Source: Occultella gossypii
Lineage (GTDB): Bacteria; Actinomycetota; Actinomycetes; Actinomycetales; Beutenbergiaceae
NCBI RefSeq assembly: GCF_019947135.1
Contig: NZ_JAGSHT010000002.1
Location: 1-64,000 of the forward strand
Reading direction: 5' to 3'
DNA length: 64,000 nt
A model generated the notes under the pieces. That model worked only from the letters and a program-made list of their open reading frames with translations. It was not told the origin of the DNA and searched no databases. Below, one piece after another: positions 25,133 to 34,308 of the stretch. Each line of letters opens with the position of its first letter. The first letter of the stretch is position 1. A program made the translations under genes and the position numbers.

Positions 25133-25935
25133 CCGAGTCCACCAGGGAGCCGAGCGAGACCTCCGCCGCACCCACCGCAGCGCCCACCGGCGAGAGCGGA
25201 CCTTCCGACCGGGACCGGACCCCGGACGGTCCGGCCTCGGGCCAGGTGGCCGGTCTCCAGTCGGCCGAGCCGGGCGAGGCGGGCGACGGCGAGCGCTCGG
25301 ATCCGCAGCAGGAGTCGCCCGACGGCGAGGGCTCGGCCGGGGAGCCGGCTCCGCCGTCCGCGGCCAGTGTCCTGGACGGCCCGGGCGGGCTGCACGCGGC
25401 GCTCGAGGCGATCCTCATGGTCACCGAGACCCCGATCGCCGCCACCCAGCTGGCCACGGTTCTGAACGTCCCACAGGCCGAGGTCGCCGACGCGCTCGCG
25501 GACCTGGTCGCGGACTACACCGGTGGCTCCCGGCCACGCGGCTTCGAGCTGCGGGAGGTCGCGGGCGGGTGGCGGTTCTACTCCGCACCCGCGAACGCCG
25601 CGGCCGTCGACGCGTTCGTGCTGGACGGTCAGACGGCCCGGCTCACCCAGGCCTCGTTGGAGACCCTGGCCGTGATCGCGTACCGTCAGCCGGTGGCCCG
25701 CGGTCGGATCGCGGCCATCCGCGGTGTGAACGTGGACTCGGTGGTGCGGACCCTGCTCACCCGTGGTCTGATCGAGGAGGCAGGTACCGACTCCGAGAGC
25801 GGGGCGATCCTGTACCAGACCAGTTCCTACTTCCTCGAGCGGCTCGGGCTCCGCTCGCTGGAGGACCTCCCGCCACTCGCCCCCTACCTGCCCGATATCG
25901 ACGCGTTCGACGACATTGACGGAGCCACCCGATGA
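25129..25935 (+). CDS. scpB: Segregation and condensation protein B
   Basis: Partner of ScpA in the condensin complex. The 268-residue protein has an 80-85 residue low-complexity acidic leader (Glu/Pro/Ser/Gly), then the two ScpB winged helices with GLHAALEAILMVTETP and the conserved TLAVIAYRQPVARGRIAAIRG. The leader is longer than in model ScpB proteins and is probably disordered. ATG at 25129 overlaps scpA, and its stop overlaps rluB (ATGA). Confidence 0.94.
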   Translation: MTESTREPSETSAAPTAAPTGESGPSDRDRTPDGPASGQVAGLQSAEPGEAGDGERSDPQQESPDGEGSAGEPAPPSAASVLDGPGGLHAALEAILMVTETPIAATQLATVLNVPQAEVADALADLVADYTGGSRPRGFELREVAGGWRFYSAPANAAAVDAFVLDGQTARLTQASLETLAVIAYRQPVARGRIAAIRGVNVDSVVRTLLTRGLIEEAGTDSESGAILYQTSSYFLERLGLRSLEDLPPLAPYLPDIDAFDDIDGATR

Positions 25936-26708
25936 CCCCCCGATCCCAGCGGCCGAACAACCCGCCCAGAGACGTCCACGACCCCGACGGCGTCCGCCTC
26001 CAGAAGGTGCTCGCCGGCGCCGGCCTCGGCTCCCGCCGGGCCTGCGAGGACATCATCACCGCCGGCCGGGTCACCGTCGACGGCGTTCAGGTGCGCGAAC
26101 TCGGTGTCCGGGTGGACCCGACCACCGCGGTCATCCACGTGGACGGGGACCGCGTGCAGCTCGACGACAGCGTCGTCACCATCGCCCTGAACAAGCCCTT
26201 CGGCGTCTACTCGAGCATGCGCGACGAGCAGGGCCGCCCCGACCTCGCCCAGTTCGTGGCGGACCGCACCGAGCGGATGTTCCACGTCGGCCGCCTCGAC
26301 GCCGAGACCGAGGGCCTGATCCTGCTCACGAACGACGGTGAGCTCGCGCACCGGCTTACCCACCCCTCCTACGAGGTCCCCAAGACCTACCTGGCCGAGG
26401 TGGACGGCCGCGTCGCGCGGGGCCTGGGCCGCCAGCTCATGGAGGGCGTGGAACTCGAGGACGGCCCCGTGAAGGTCGACTCCTTCAAGGTGCTGGAGAC
26501 CGCCCCCGGCGCCTCCATCGTCGAGGTCGTGCTGCACGAGGGCCGCAACCACATCGTGCGTCGCCTGTTCGAGGAGGTCGGCCACCCCGTGGTCAAGCTC
26601 TCCCGCACCCAGATCGGCCCGATCCGCCTCGGCCACCTGAAGGTCGGGCGTACCCGGGTCATCGAGGGACGCGAGCTCGGGTCCCTGATGTCCGCGGTCG
26701 GGATGTAG
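25932..26708 (+). CDS. rluB: 23S rRNA pseudouridine synthase, RluB/RsuA family
   Basis: Modifies uridine in large-subunit rRNA. The 258-residue protein has an N-terminal S4 RNA-binding domain (RLQKVLAGAGLGSRRACE) and a catalytic domain with the Asp motif GRLDAETEGLILLTND and the RsuA-family HEGRNHIVRRLFE. It lacks the long C-terminal tail of the E. coli protein. It overlaps scpB by 4 bases, the standard actinobacterial order. Confidence 0.94.
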   Translation: MTPRSQRPNNPPRDVHDPDGVRLQKVLAGAGLGSRRACEDIITAGRVTVDGVQVRELGVRVDPTTAVIHVDGDRVQLDDSVVTIALNKPFGVYSSMRDEQGRPDLAQFVADRTERMFHVGRLDAETEGLILLTNDGELAHRLTHPSYEVPKTYLAEVDGRVARGLGRQLMEGVELEDGPVKVDSFKVLETAPGASIVEVVLHEGRNHIVRRLFEEVGHPVVKLSRTQIGPIRLGHLKVGRTRVIEGRELGSLMSAVGM

Positions 26709-26717
26709 CCAGGAGTC

Positions 26718-27728
26718 GTGGAGACCCAGGCGCCGGACACCGCCGGCCTGTACCGCCGGTTCGCGCGGCTCGAGGCAGGCGGTTCCTCGCCGGTCTACGA
26801 GGCGCTCTGCCTCGCGATCGCCGAGTCGGCCCCGGCGCTCGCCCTGCTCGCCGCACTGCCGCGCCACAAGCGCCAGCCGAACCTCCTGCTCGGCGCGTTG
26901 CGCTGGTTCGGTGCTCCCGTCGAGGAGCCGACGGCGGCCCTCGCCCTCGTCGCGGACCGCGCCGAGGACCTGCGCTGCTTCATGCTCGACCACGCCACCC
27001 AGACGAACGAGGTGGCTCGGTGCGCGGTGATCCTGCCCGCCCTCGCGCTGGTGCCCGGCCCGGTGGCCCTGCTCGAGCTCGGGGCGAGCGCCGGGTTGTG
27101 CCTGCTACCGGACCGTTGGTCCTACGAGTGGTCCCGCCCCGACGGGAGCGTGGTGCGTCTGGACTCCGGCAGACCCGACTCGGTGCGGGTGGGCGCCCGG
27201 GTCAGTGGGCAGGTGCCGCTGCCGGCGGTGATGCCGGACGTGGTCACTCGCCTCGGCCTCGACGCGCACCCGATCGACGCCGCCGACCCCGAGCAGCAGC
27301 GCTGGCTGGAGTGCCTGATCTGGCCCGAGCACGCCGAGCGGGCCGAACGGCTGCACGCCGCCCTGGCGGAGGCCGCCGCCGACCCGCCCCCGATCCGGAC
27401 CGGGCTCTTCCCGGCCGACCTACCGGCCGCCGTCGACCACCTGCGCGAGCAGGCGCCCACGGCGACGGTCGTGGTGCTGCACAGCGCTGCCGTCGCCTAC
27501 CTGGACGCCGACGCACGGGCCGAGCTCGCAACGATGCTGGCCGGGCTGGACGTGCGCCGGCTCGGCCTGGAGGGTGCCCAGGTGACACGCGACCTCGGCC
27601 TGGCCGGGGTTCCGGACGCCGGCGGGCGCTTCGTACTCAGCCTCGACGACCGTGTCCTGGGTACGGCGAACCCGCACGGGCGGGATCTCGACTGGCTTGC
27701 CGCCGTGGACCGATGCGCTGACGCGTGA
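26718..27728 (+). CDS. DUF2332-family protein
   Basis: A 336-residue protein of the uncharacterised DUF2332 family, recognised by LYRRFARLEAGGSSPVYEAL near the N terminus, the GALRWFG segment and LLELGASAGLCLLPDRW. The last has the look of a Rossmann-like methyltransferase motif I, so a SAM-dependent role has to be considered but is not shown. It starts with GTG 9 bases after rluB and is probably co-transcribed. No signal peptide is present. Confidence 0.8.
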   Translation: METQAPDTAGLYRRFARLEAGGSSPVYEALCLAIAESAPALALLAALPRHKRQPNLLLGALRWFGAPVEEPTAALALVADRAEDLRCFMLDHATQTNEVARCAVILPALALVPGPVALLELGASAGLCLLPDRWSYEWSRPDGSVVRLDSGRPDSVRVGARVSGQVPLPAVMPDVVTRLGLDAHPIDAADPEQQRWLECLIWPEHAERAERLHAALAEAAADPPPIRTGLFPADLPAAVDHLREQAPTATVVVLHSAAVAYLDADARAELATMLAGLDVRRLGLEGAQVTRDLGLAGVPDAGGRFVLSLDDRVLGTANPHGRDLDWLAAVDRCADA

Positions 27729-27745
27729 TCCCTCGACGGTAGGGT
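27718..27745 (+). promoter_or_regulatory. Candidate promoter of tyrA, near-leaderless
   Basis: CTGACG (27718-27723), a 16-base spacer and TAGGGT (27740-27745). The GTG start of tyrA is at 27754, so the transcript would begin at or one or two bases before it. The -35 overlaps the end of the DUF2332 gene. Confidence 0.45.
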
Positions 27746-27753
27746 GAGCCCTC

Positions 27754-28878
27754 GTGAACGCCGAGCCGAGCAACGTCGCTGCGACCCACGGTCCGGTCCG
27801 GATCGTCGGCGCTGGTCTGCTCGGCGCCAGCATCGGGCTCGGCCTGTCCGCACAGGGGGTACCGGTCACGCTCGCGGACGCCTCGCCGACGGCGCAGGCC
27901 CTGGCCCGGGACGTCGGCGCGGGGGCGATCGCACGGACCGAGGACGCGGTCCCGACGCTCGTCGTCGTGGCCGTGCCGCCGGACGTCGCCGCGCAGGTCG
28001 TGGCGGCCGAGCTGCGGGCGCACCCGGACGCCGTCGTGACGGACGTCGCGAGCGTGAAGTCGGTCATCCTCGCCGAGCTTGCCGCGATGGCCTCCCTCGA
28101 CCTGAGCCGCTACGTCGGGTCGCACCCGATGGCCGGCCGGGAGCGCTCCGGGGCCGGGGCGGCCTCGGCGGACCTGTTCGTCGGCCGGCCCTGGGTGATC
28201 ACCACCCGCGAGGGCATGGACCCCCAGGCGCTCCTGGCCGTGCGGTCCCTGGCCGTGGACCTCGGCGCCGGCCCGGTGCAGATGACGCCGGCCGAGCACG
28301 ACGACGCGGTGGCCCTGGTCTCCCACCTGCCGCAGCTGATGGCCTCCCTCACCGCCGGGCGGCTGGTCGAGGCACCGGAGCCGGCGCTCGGTCTGGCCGG
28401 CCAGGGGCTGCGCGACGTCACCCGGATCGCGGCGAGCGACCCCCGGCTGTGGTCGGCGATCCTGACCGGGAACGCTGCCGCCGTTGGCACGCACCTGCGT
28501 GGTGTCCGTGACGACCTGGACGGGCTGCTCGAGGCCCTGGACCGGGCCGCCGTCGACGGGCCGCTCGCACTCGGCGCGATCGCCGGCATGGCCGGCGTGA
28601 TCTCCGCAGGCAACGACGGCGCCGCGCGGATCCCCGGCAAGCACGGGGGCCTGCGCAAGCGGTACAGCGAGGTCACCGTGCTGGTACCCGACGAGCCGGG
28701 CGAGCTCGGCCGGTTGTTCACCGAGATCGGTGAGATCGGCGTCAACATCGAGGACTTCCAGATGGAACATGCCACCAGGCAGAGAGTGGGGATGGCGATC
28801 GTGTCGGTGATCCCGGCGTCGGCTACGACGCTCGAGACGGCGTTGGAAGAGCGGGGCTGGCGCGTGGTGGCGCCGTGA
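27754..28878 (+). CDS. tyrA: Prephenate dehydrogenase with C-terminal ACT domain
   Basis: Converts prephenate to 4-hydroxyphenylpyruvate in tyrosine synthesis (NAD-dependent, cytoplasmic). The 374-residue protein has the nucleotide-binding RIVGAGLLGASIGLGL, the active-site GSHPMAGRERSG, a helical dimerisation domain, and a C-terminal ACT domain (about 300-374, starting YSEVTVLVPDEPGELGRLF) that should give feedback control. cmk starts on its last codon (GTGA overlap). Confidence 0.94.
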   Translation: MNAEPSNVAATHGPVRIVGAGLLGASIGLGLSAQGVPVTLADASPTAQALARDVGAGAIARTEDAVPTLVVVAVPPDVAAQVVAAELRAHPDAVVTDVASVKSVILAELAAMASLDLSRYVGSHPMAGRERSGAGAASADLFVGRPWVITTREGMDPQALLAVRSLAVDLGAGPVQMTPAEHDDAVALVSHLPQLMASLTAGRLVEAPEPALGLAGQGLRDVTRIAASDPRLWSAILTGNAAAVGTHLRGVRDDLDGLLEALDRAAVDGPLALGAIAGMAGVISAGNDGAARIPGKHGGLRKRYSEVTVLVPDEPGELGRLFTEIGEIGVNIEDFQMEHATRQRVGMAIVSVIPASATTLETALEERGWRVVAP

Positions 28879-29594
28879 CCGCGCTGGTGGTGGCGATCGA
28901 CGGACCGTCCGGCACCGGCAAGTCCACGATCAGCCGACGGATCGCCGCCGAGTTCGGCCTCGCCTACCTCGACACCGGCGCCATGTACCGGGCCGCCGCC
29001 TGGTGGTGCGTGCGCGAGGGCATCGACCTGGCCGACACCGCCGCCGTCGCCGCGCAGGTGCGTGAGCTACCCCTGCAGATCGGGACGGACCCGCGCGAGC
29101 CGAGCTTCGCCGTCGGCGGCGAGGACGTGAGCGTCGTGATCCGCAGCACGGAGATCTCCACGATGGTCAGCGCCGTCGCCACGAACCTGGACGTGAGGGC
29201 CCAGCTGCAGGACCGCCAGCGCGCCGCGATCGCCGCCGAGCAGCGACCGGACGGGTTCTCCGGCGGCCGCGGCATCGTCGCCGAAGGGCGCGACATCACC
29301 ACGGTGGTGGCCCCGGACGCGCAGGTCCGGATCCTGCTGCTCGCCGACGAGGCGGCCCGGCTCGCCCGCCGCGCCAAGGAACTGCACGGCACCGCGGACT
29401 CCGCCGCGCTGGAGGCCACCCGCGACCAGGTGGTGCGCCGCGACGCGGAGGACTCCACCGTCTCCAACTTCACCACGGCCGCGGACGGCGTCCTCACCGT
29501 GGACACCTCCACGATGACCCTGGAGGAGTCCGTGGACACCGTACGTGGCATCGTCACCCGGGCCCTGGCCACGATCGAGGAGGAGGCCCGATGA
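28875..29594 (+). CDS. cmk: Cytidylate kinase
   Basis: Phosphorylates CMP and dCMP with ATP. The 239-residue protein has the P-loop DGPSGTGKSTISRR, the CMP-binding YLDTGAMYRAAA, and GRDITTVVAPDAQV. Translational coupling links it to tyrA upstream (GTGA) and plsC downstream (ATGA). Length and motifs are normal for the family. Confidence 0.96.
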   Translation: MTALVVAIDGPSGTGKSTISRRIAAEFGLAYLDTGAMYRAAAWWCVREGIDLADTAAVAAQVRELPLQIGTDPREPSFAVGGEDVSVVIRSTEISTMVSAVATNLDVRAQLQDRQRAAIAAEQRPDGFSGGRGIVAEGRDITTVVAPDAQVRILLLADEAARLARRAKELHGTADSAALEATRDQVVRRDAEDSTVSNFTTAADGVLTVDTSTMTLEESVDTVRGIVTRALATIEEEAR

Positions 29595-30325
29595 GCGAGC
29601 CGAAGGACTCCGGCGCCGCCAGGCCCGCGAAGCCGACCGGTTCGCCCGGGCAGATCGTCACCCCGGACGACATCCTGCGCTGGGGCCCGGTGTGGTCGCG
29701 CCGGGTGGGCTGGCTGCTCGCCCACGTGTTCTGGAACACGACGGTCATCGGGGCCGAGCACATCCCGCGGAAGGGGCGGCTGCTGATCGCGGCCAACCAC
29801 ACCGGCGTCATCGACGGGCCGCTGCTGCACGGCGTCATCCCGCGCAGCTCGCACATCATCATCAAGGAGGAGATGTTCTCCGGGATCATCGGCTTCCTGA
29901 TGCGCGGAGCGGGTCAGATCCCGGTGGACCGCAGGAACGGCCGGGCCGCCCTGCAGACGGCGCTCGCGCTGCTCAAGGAGGACCGGCTCGTCGGGGTGTT
30001 CCCCGAGGGCACCCGCGGCCGCGGTGACGTCAAGGAGACCAAGGCCGGGATCGCCTGGCTCGCGGTGCACTCCGGCGCCCCCGTGGTGCCGGCAGCGATC
30101 CTCGGCACCCGGCCCACCGGTAGGAAGCCCGGGCACATCCCGTTCTTCCGGACCAGGCTGCATGTGGTGTTCGGAGAGCCGTTCGCGGCGGCCGACCCGG
30201 CCACCGGCAAGGGTCGCAAGGCCGTGGCCGAGGCGATGGAGACCATCCAGACCCGGATGAGCGAGCACGTCCACGCGGCCTCCGACCTGACCGGCGTCGA
30301 GTTGCCGGGGAGCACCGAGATCTAG
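29591..30325 (+). CDS. plsC: 1-acyl-sn-glycerol-3-phosphate acyltransferase family protein
   Basis: Membrane-associated acyltransferase making phosphatidate from lysophosphatidate. The 244-residue protein has the catalytic HX4D in NHTGVIDG (H70, D75), the acceptor-binding FPEGTRGRG and the later VVPAAILG motif. It overlaps cmk by 4 bases. In many relatives der follows directly; here a three-gene stress-type block separates them. Confidence 0.88.
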   Translation: MSEPKDSGAARPAKPTGSPGQIVTPDDILRWGPVWSRRVGWLLAHVFWNTTVIGAEHIPRKGRLLIAANHTGVIDGPLLHGVIPRSSHIIIKEEMFSGIIGFLMRGAGQIPVDRRNGRAALQTALALLKEDRLVGVFPEGTRGRGDVKETKAGIAWLAVHSGAPVVPAAILGTRPTGRKPGHIPFFRTRLHVVFGEPFAAADPATGKGRKAVAEAMETIQTRMSEHVHAASDLTGVELPGSTEI

Positions 30326-30345
30326 GTGCGGCGCGAGCGCTGCCG

Positions 30346-30373
30346 TTGCAGCCTCAGGGCGTCGGCGTAGAGT
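30346..30373 (+). promoter_or_regulatory. Candidate promoter of the FHA-like gene
   Basis: TTGCAG (30346-30351), 16 bases, TAGAGT (30368-30373). It would start transcription about 30 bases before the ATG at 30411, which has a strong GAGGAGG ribosome-binding site. It marks the left end of the block inserted between plsC and der. Confidence 0.4.
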
Positions 30374-30410
30374 CGCCGAACGGAGAAAGTACTCGACGAG
30401 GAGGCGACCG

Positions 30411-30896
30411 ATGGCTACCGACGTTCCGTCCGATGCCCGACCGGGTACGACCCATGCCGCTCCAGGTTCCGGTCACCCCGAACTCGTGATGTCCCGCACC
30501 GATGGGGGAGGCACGGTGGCGGAGCGCCTGTCCTTCCCGCTGGACAAGGAGGAGGTCACCGTCGGCTCCGGAGCGGACCAGGACGTGCGCCTCGACGGGT
30601 TGGAGCCCCACCGCCTCACGATCTACCACGACGAGCGAGACGAGTACCGAGTCCGACCGTACGGACCCATCGAGGGAGGCTCGGTCGCCGAGGAGGCTGA
30701 TCGCGTTCTCCGGACGGGCACGAGGGTCGGAGCCGGTCCGTGGGAGCTGACCTTCCAGCGGGCGGAGTACGCCGACCACGGTCGGCCGTTCGGGGGCAGG
30801 CAGGGCGGCGAGCTTTCGGACAACCTCACCCAGCCCCCGCGACCGGCGGACCGAGGAGGCACCGACCCGGGGGTCCAGTCCCAGCAGAATGACTGA
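30411..30896 (+). CDS. Degenerate FHA-domain protein
   Basis: A 161-residue protein whose middle (about 45-115) has a forkhead-associated pattern: VTVGSGADQDVRLDGLEPH, then a turn and GAGPWELTF. The Arg of the canonical FHA Gly-Arg is Ser here, and the SxxH motif is reduced to a single His, so phosphothreonine binding is uncertain. The C-terminal GRPFGGRQGGE stretch is a conserved tail known to me from similar actinobacterial proteins. Neighbours are a stress-type SDR and a Rho-N-type protein. The function is unknown. Confidence 0.75.
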   Translation: MATDVPSDARPGTTHAAPGSGHPELVMSRTDGGGTVAERLSFPLDKEEVTVGSGADQDVRLDGLEPHRLTIYHDERDEYRVRPYGPIEGGSVAEEADRVLRTGTRVGAGPWELTFQRAEYADHGRPFGGRQGGELSDNLTQPPRPADRGGTDPGVQSQQND

Positions 30897-31006
30897 CTTC
30901 CGGAGACCGACCTCCCGGGCGGACAGGTGTTCGCCTTCGAGATGCGGGTGGTCGGCACCTGTCGCAGGCTGGTTCCCACCAGCACGACGTGGAGGAGATG
31001 TCCTTG

Positions 31007-31918
31007 ATGTCCGAACGCCGCGACCCGCCGGACCAGCTCGCAATGGTCGACCCGGTGCACCGTTACCCGTCGATCACACCCCCTGAGCAGAACCAGGACG
31101 AACCGGGCCTGGAGTCGGAGATAGTGCCGGAGCCGGATATCGGCGAGTTCACCTATCGTGGCACCGGCAGGTTGATCGGCCGCCGAGCGCTCGTGACCGG
31201 CGGCGACTCGGGGATCGGGGCCGCGACAGCCGTGGCATTCGCTCGCGAGGGCGCGGACGTCGCGATCAGTTACCTGCCCTCGGAGGAGTCCGACGCCCAG
31301 AACGTGGCACGGATCATCAGCGAGAGCGGTCGGCGCGCGGTGATGATCCCCGGCGATCTCGTTGACCCGGCGTTCTGCGCGCAACTCGTCGAAGACGCGG
31401 TCAGCGCACTCGGCGGGCTCGACATCCTCGTCAACAACGCGGGCAAGCAGATCGCGCGGGACGGCCTGGCGGAGCTCCCGGACGATCAGTTGGTCGAGAC
31501 GTTCGCTGCGAACGTCCTCGCGATGTTCCGGGTCACCAGGGCAGCGTTGGCGTCCCTGGAGGCGGGCTCCAGCATCATCAACACCACCTCGATCCAGGCC
31601 TACCAGCCCTCGCCCACGTTGCTCGACTACGCCTCGACGAAGGCCGCGATCAACAACTTCTCCAAGGGCCTCGCCGAGGAGCTGGCGCCGAAGGGCATCC
31701 GTGTGAACGCCGTGGCGCCCGGACCCATCTGGACCGTGCTGCAGCCGAGCGACGGCCAGCCCACGCAGGACCTGCCTGAGTTCGGCAAGGACACCGGGCT
31801 CGGCCGGGCGGGCCAGCCCACGGAACTCGCCCCGGCGTACGTCTTCCTGGCCTCGCCCGAGTCCAGCTATGTGGTCGGCGCGACCATCCACGTCAACGGC
31901 GGAAAGCCGAGTCCGTGA
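31007..31918 (+). CDS. SDR-family oxidoreductase, general-stress YdaD/YghA-like
   Basis: A 303-residue SDR with a polar leader of about 50 residues, typical of the general-stress-protein-39/YghA group. Motifs: TGGDSGIGAATA, ILVNNAG, Ser in INTTSIQAY, YASTKAA. The ATG at 31007 is chosen because GGAGGAG ends 9 bases upstream; the earlier in-frame GTG and ATG have none. Members reduce aldehydes or ketones and are often induced by stress. It sits between the FHA-like and Rho-N-type genes. Confidence 0.85.
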   Translation: MSERRDPPDQLAMVDPVHRYPSITPPEQNQDEPGLESEIVPEPDIGEFTYRGTGRLIGRRALVTGGDSGIGAATAVAFAREGADVAISYLPSEESDAQNVARIISESGRRAVMIPGDLVDPAFCAQLVEDAVSALGGLDILVNNAGKQIARDGLAELPDDQLVETFAANVLAMFRVTRAALASLEAGSSIINTTSIQAYQPSPTLLDYASTKAAINNFSKGLAEELAPKGIRVNAVAPGPIWTVLQPSDGQPTQDLPEFGKDTGLGRAGQPTELAPAYVFLASPESSYVVGATIHVNGGKPSP

Positions 31919-31965
31919 TGATCGGTCGACCGACCGATCCGTAGCACACCACGAGAGGAGCAGGC

Positions 31966-32238
31966 ATGCCTGGCAGGAAGAACCCTGGACCGAGCGTGAA
32001 GGACCCCGAGCTCTACGAGAGGCTCCGTGACGAGGGCAACTCGAAGGAGAAGTCCGCCCGGATCGCCAACGAGGCGGCGTCCTCGTCCCGGTCCACAGTG
32101 GGCAAGCGCGGCGGCAAGGCCGAGGACTACGAGGACCGGACCGTCTCCGAGCTGCGGGAGCGCGCCAAGGAGGTCGGAATCGCGGGCCGCTCCACCATGA
32201 AGAAGTCCGAACTCATCGACGCCCTGCGCAACCACTGA
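31966..32238 (+). CDS. Small Rho-N/SAP-like domain protein
   Basis: A 90-residue basic protein. The first half is a lysine-rich segment ([20 protein letters not shown]) typical of the plasmid-stabilisation/DUF7218-like small proteins. The second half is a Rho termination factor N-terminal (SAP-like) helix-extended loop: [20 protein letters not shown]. It probably binds nucleic acid. GAGAGGAG precedes the ATG by 6 bases. It is commonly seen near stress genes, and its function is not established. Confidence 0.8.
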   Translation: MPGRKNPGPSVKDPELYERLRDEGNSKEKSARIANEAASSSRSTVGKRGGKAEDYEDRTVSELRERAKEVGIAGRSTMKKSELIDALRNH

Positions 32239-32306
32239 GGGCGCGCGCGGGCGGCGGACACGGCGGCGCGTTAGGTCATCGGGCGTCGAGCGGGAACAAT
32301 GGGCGG

Positions 32307-33863
32307 GTGAACGAGCAGCAGAACGACCCGTCAGCCCCCGCCGAGTTCCCGCGTGCCGCCGTCGACGACCTCGACGCTGCGGCGGCCGAGGAGCGCGACG
32401 AGCGCTACGACGTTGCCGACACGACCGACGACGTACAGCGCGCCGATGCGCTCCGGGCCGGGCTGTCCGACTACGACCTCGACGAGGCCGACCTGTCCCT
32501 GCTCGAGCAGGGCGAGGGTGACGGCCTCGACTCCGGTTCGAAGGGCCCGTTGCCCGTGCTTGCCGTCATCGGGCGCCCGAACGTGGGCAAGTCGACCCTG
32601 GTGAACCGGATCCTCGGTCGCCGTGAGGCCGTGGTCCAGGACGTCCCGGGGGTCACCCGGGACCGCGTCAGTTACGCGGCCGACTGGGCCGGACGGAACT
32701 TCACCCTGGTGGACACCGGTGGCTGGGAACGCGACGTCAAGGGGCTGGCCTCCCGGGTGGCCGACCAGGCGGAGATCGCGATCGAGCTCGCCGACGCGGT
32801 GCTGTTCGTGGTGGACGCCACAGTCGGTCCCACGGACACCGACTCCTACGTCGTGAACCTGCTCCGCCGCGCGAACAAGCCGACCATCCTGGTCGCGAAC
32901 AAGGTGGACGACCAGCGTGGCGAGGCCGACGCGGCCATGCTGTGGTCGCTCGGCCTCGGTGAACCGTTCGTGGTCTCGGCGCTGCACGGGCGCGGCGCGG
33001 GCGACCTGCTCGACGCCGCCATGGCGCTCCTGCCGGAGGTCTCCACGGTCGGCACCCGGATCCCCGAGGGAGGTCCACGTCGGGTGGCCCTGATCGGCCG
33101 GCCGAACGTGGGCAAGTCCTCCCTGCTGAACGCGATCACGCGCACGGACCGGGTGGTCGTGGACAGCGTCGCCGGCACCACCCGCGACCCGGTGGACGAA
33201 CTCGTCACACTGGGGGACCGGGCCTGGTGGTTCGTGGACACCGCCGGCATCCGGCGCCGCGTGCACCAGACCTCCGGCGCCGACTTCTACGCCTCGCTGC
33301 GCACCCAGGGTGCGCTGGAGAAGGCGGAGGTCGCCGTCGTGCTCGTCGACGCGAGCACCCCGATGACCGAGCAGGACATCCGCGTGGTGCAGCAGGTCAT
33401 CGACGCCGGCCGTGCCCTCGTGATCGCCTACAACAAGTGGGACCTCATGGACGAGGACCGGCGTCCGTTCCTCGAGCGTGAGATCGAGCAGCAGCTCGTC
33501 CAGGTGCAGTGGGCGCCGCGCGTGAACTTCTCCGCGAAGACCCGCTGGCACGTGGACCGGCTCACCCGGGCACTGGACACGGCGCTGGGCTCCTGGGACA
33601 CCCGCATCCCGACCGGGCGACTCAACGCGTTCCTCGGCGAGCTGACCTCGGCGCACCCGCACCCCGTGCGCAGCGGCAAGCAGCCCCGGATCCTGTTCGC
33701 CACCCAGGCGAGCACCCGGCCACCGCGGTTCGTGGTGTTCGCGAGCGGCTTCCTCGACCCCGCCTACCGACGGTTCATCGAGCGTCGGCTGCGGGAGACC
33801 TTCGGGTTCGAGGGCACTCCGATCGAGATCAGCGTGCGAGTCCGGGAGAAGCGCAAGCGCTAG
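32307..33863 (+). CDS. der: Ribosome-assembly GTPase Der (EngA)
   Basis: Essential double GTPase for 50S subunit maturation. The 518-residue protein has two G domains ([13 protein letters not shown] near residue 86 and [13 protein letters not shown] about 180 residues later, each with DTG/DTAG, NKVD/NKWD motifs) and a C-terminal KH-like domain. An acidic leader of about 80 residues precedes G1, long against E. coli Der but usual in actinobacteria. GTG 32307 has no ribosome-binding site; AACAAT at 32295-32300 could place the transcript start on it. Confidence 0.96.
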   Translation: MNEQQNDPSAPAEFPRAAVDDLDAAAAEERDERYDVADTTDDVQRADALRAGLSDYDLDEADLSLLEQGEGDGLDSGSKGPLPVLAVIGRPNVGKSTLVNRILGRREAVVQDVPGVTRDRVSYAADWAGRNFTLVDTGGWERDVKGLASRVADQAEIAIELADAVLFVVDATVGPTDTDSYVVNLLRRANKPTILVANKVDDQRGEADAAMLWSLGLGEPFVVSALHGRGAGDLLDAAMALLPEVSTVGTRIPEGGPRRVALIGRPNVGKSSLLNAITRTDRVVVDSVAGTTRDPVDELVTLGDRAWWFVDTAGIRRRVHQTSGADFYASLRTQGALEKAEVAVVLVDASTPMTEQDIRVVQQVIDAGRALVIAYNKWDLMDEDRRPFLEREIEQQLVQVQWAPRVNFSAKTRWHVDRLTRALDTALGSWDTRIPTGRLNAFLGELTSAHPHPVRSGKQPRILFATQASTRPPRFVVFASGFLDPAYRRFIERRLRETFGFEGTPIEISVRVREKRKR

Positions 33864-34153
33864 GCACGACGACGCAGGCCGGGTCGGCGAGCCGACGTCC
33901 GGCCGTTCCAGGTCGCGCTGCCCAGCCGTCCACTGGTGAGATCGCCGACCCATCACCCAGCCGCCACCAGGTGTGGTGCGTCCCTCCGACGGCAGCGTCG
34001 CCAGCTCCGCGGACCGGGCCCGGTGGCGCCGCAGATCGCTCCTGTGGCTATGATGTGGACCACAGCCGACGACGAGGTCCAGGCGCACTGTTCATCTGCA
34101 CTTCAGGTTCCGGCCACGCCGATTTCAAATCTCATCGCCATGATCTCAAGGTG

Positions 34154-34169
34154 GGGGGAGCGCTCCCCC
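34154..34169. promoter_or_regulatory. LacI-type operator palindrome 1
   Basis: GGGGGAGCGCTCCCCC is a perfect 16-base palindrome with core GGGAGCGCTCCC. That core is the operator of the LacI-family regulators CelR/CebR (TGGGAGCGCTCCCA). The LacI regulator encoded at 39298-40401 in this operon is the likely binder. Confidence 0.8.
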
Positions 34170-34210
34170 TGGGATGGACCGGACCTGCAGAGAACACCCG
34201 AAACCAGTCC

Positions 34211-34228
34211 GGGGGGAGCGCTCCCCCC
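34211..34228. promoter_or_regulatory. LacI-type operator palindrome 2
   Basis: A second perfect palindrome of 18 bases with the same GGGAGCGCTCCC core and six G/C pairs on each flank. Its centre is 58 bases from the first and about 90 bases before the start codon of the binding-protein gene. Two sites this close allow cooperative or looping repression. Confidence 0.8.
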
Positions 34229-34308
34229 ATCGGTCCCGCCGGCGCCACAGCGACCGTGAGACCCCACGACCGAGTCTGAACGAAGTACGAAGAGAAGAGA
34301 GTCCGACT

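Larger units (their letters stand above)
33864..34308. promoter_or_regulatory. Regulatory region before the phosphodiester-type import operon
   Basis: This 445-base region has no gene. Its right half carries two perfect palindromes (listed separately) and a relatively AT-rich patch. A TATGAT box at 34049-34054 is a -10 candidate but has no fitting -35 and lies about 250 bases from the gene. The start codon at 34309 is preceded by an AGAGAAGAGAG purine tract as ribosome-binding site. Confidence 0.5.

Noticed and set aside
34154-34228. The G/C-rich palindromes as a terminator for der
   Set aside because: They lie about 290 bases after the der stop, have no T-tract, and match a known LacI operator core, so operators are the better reading.
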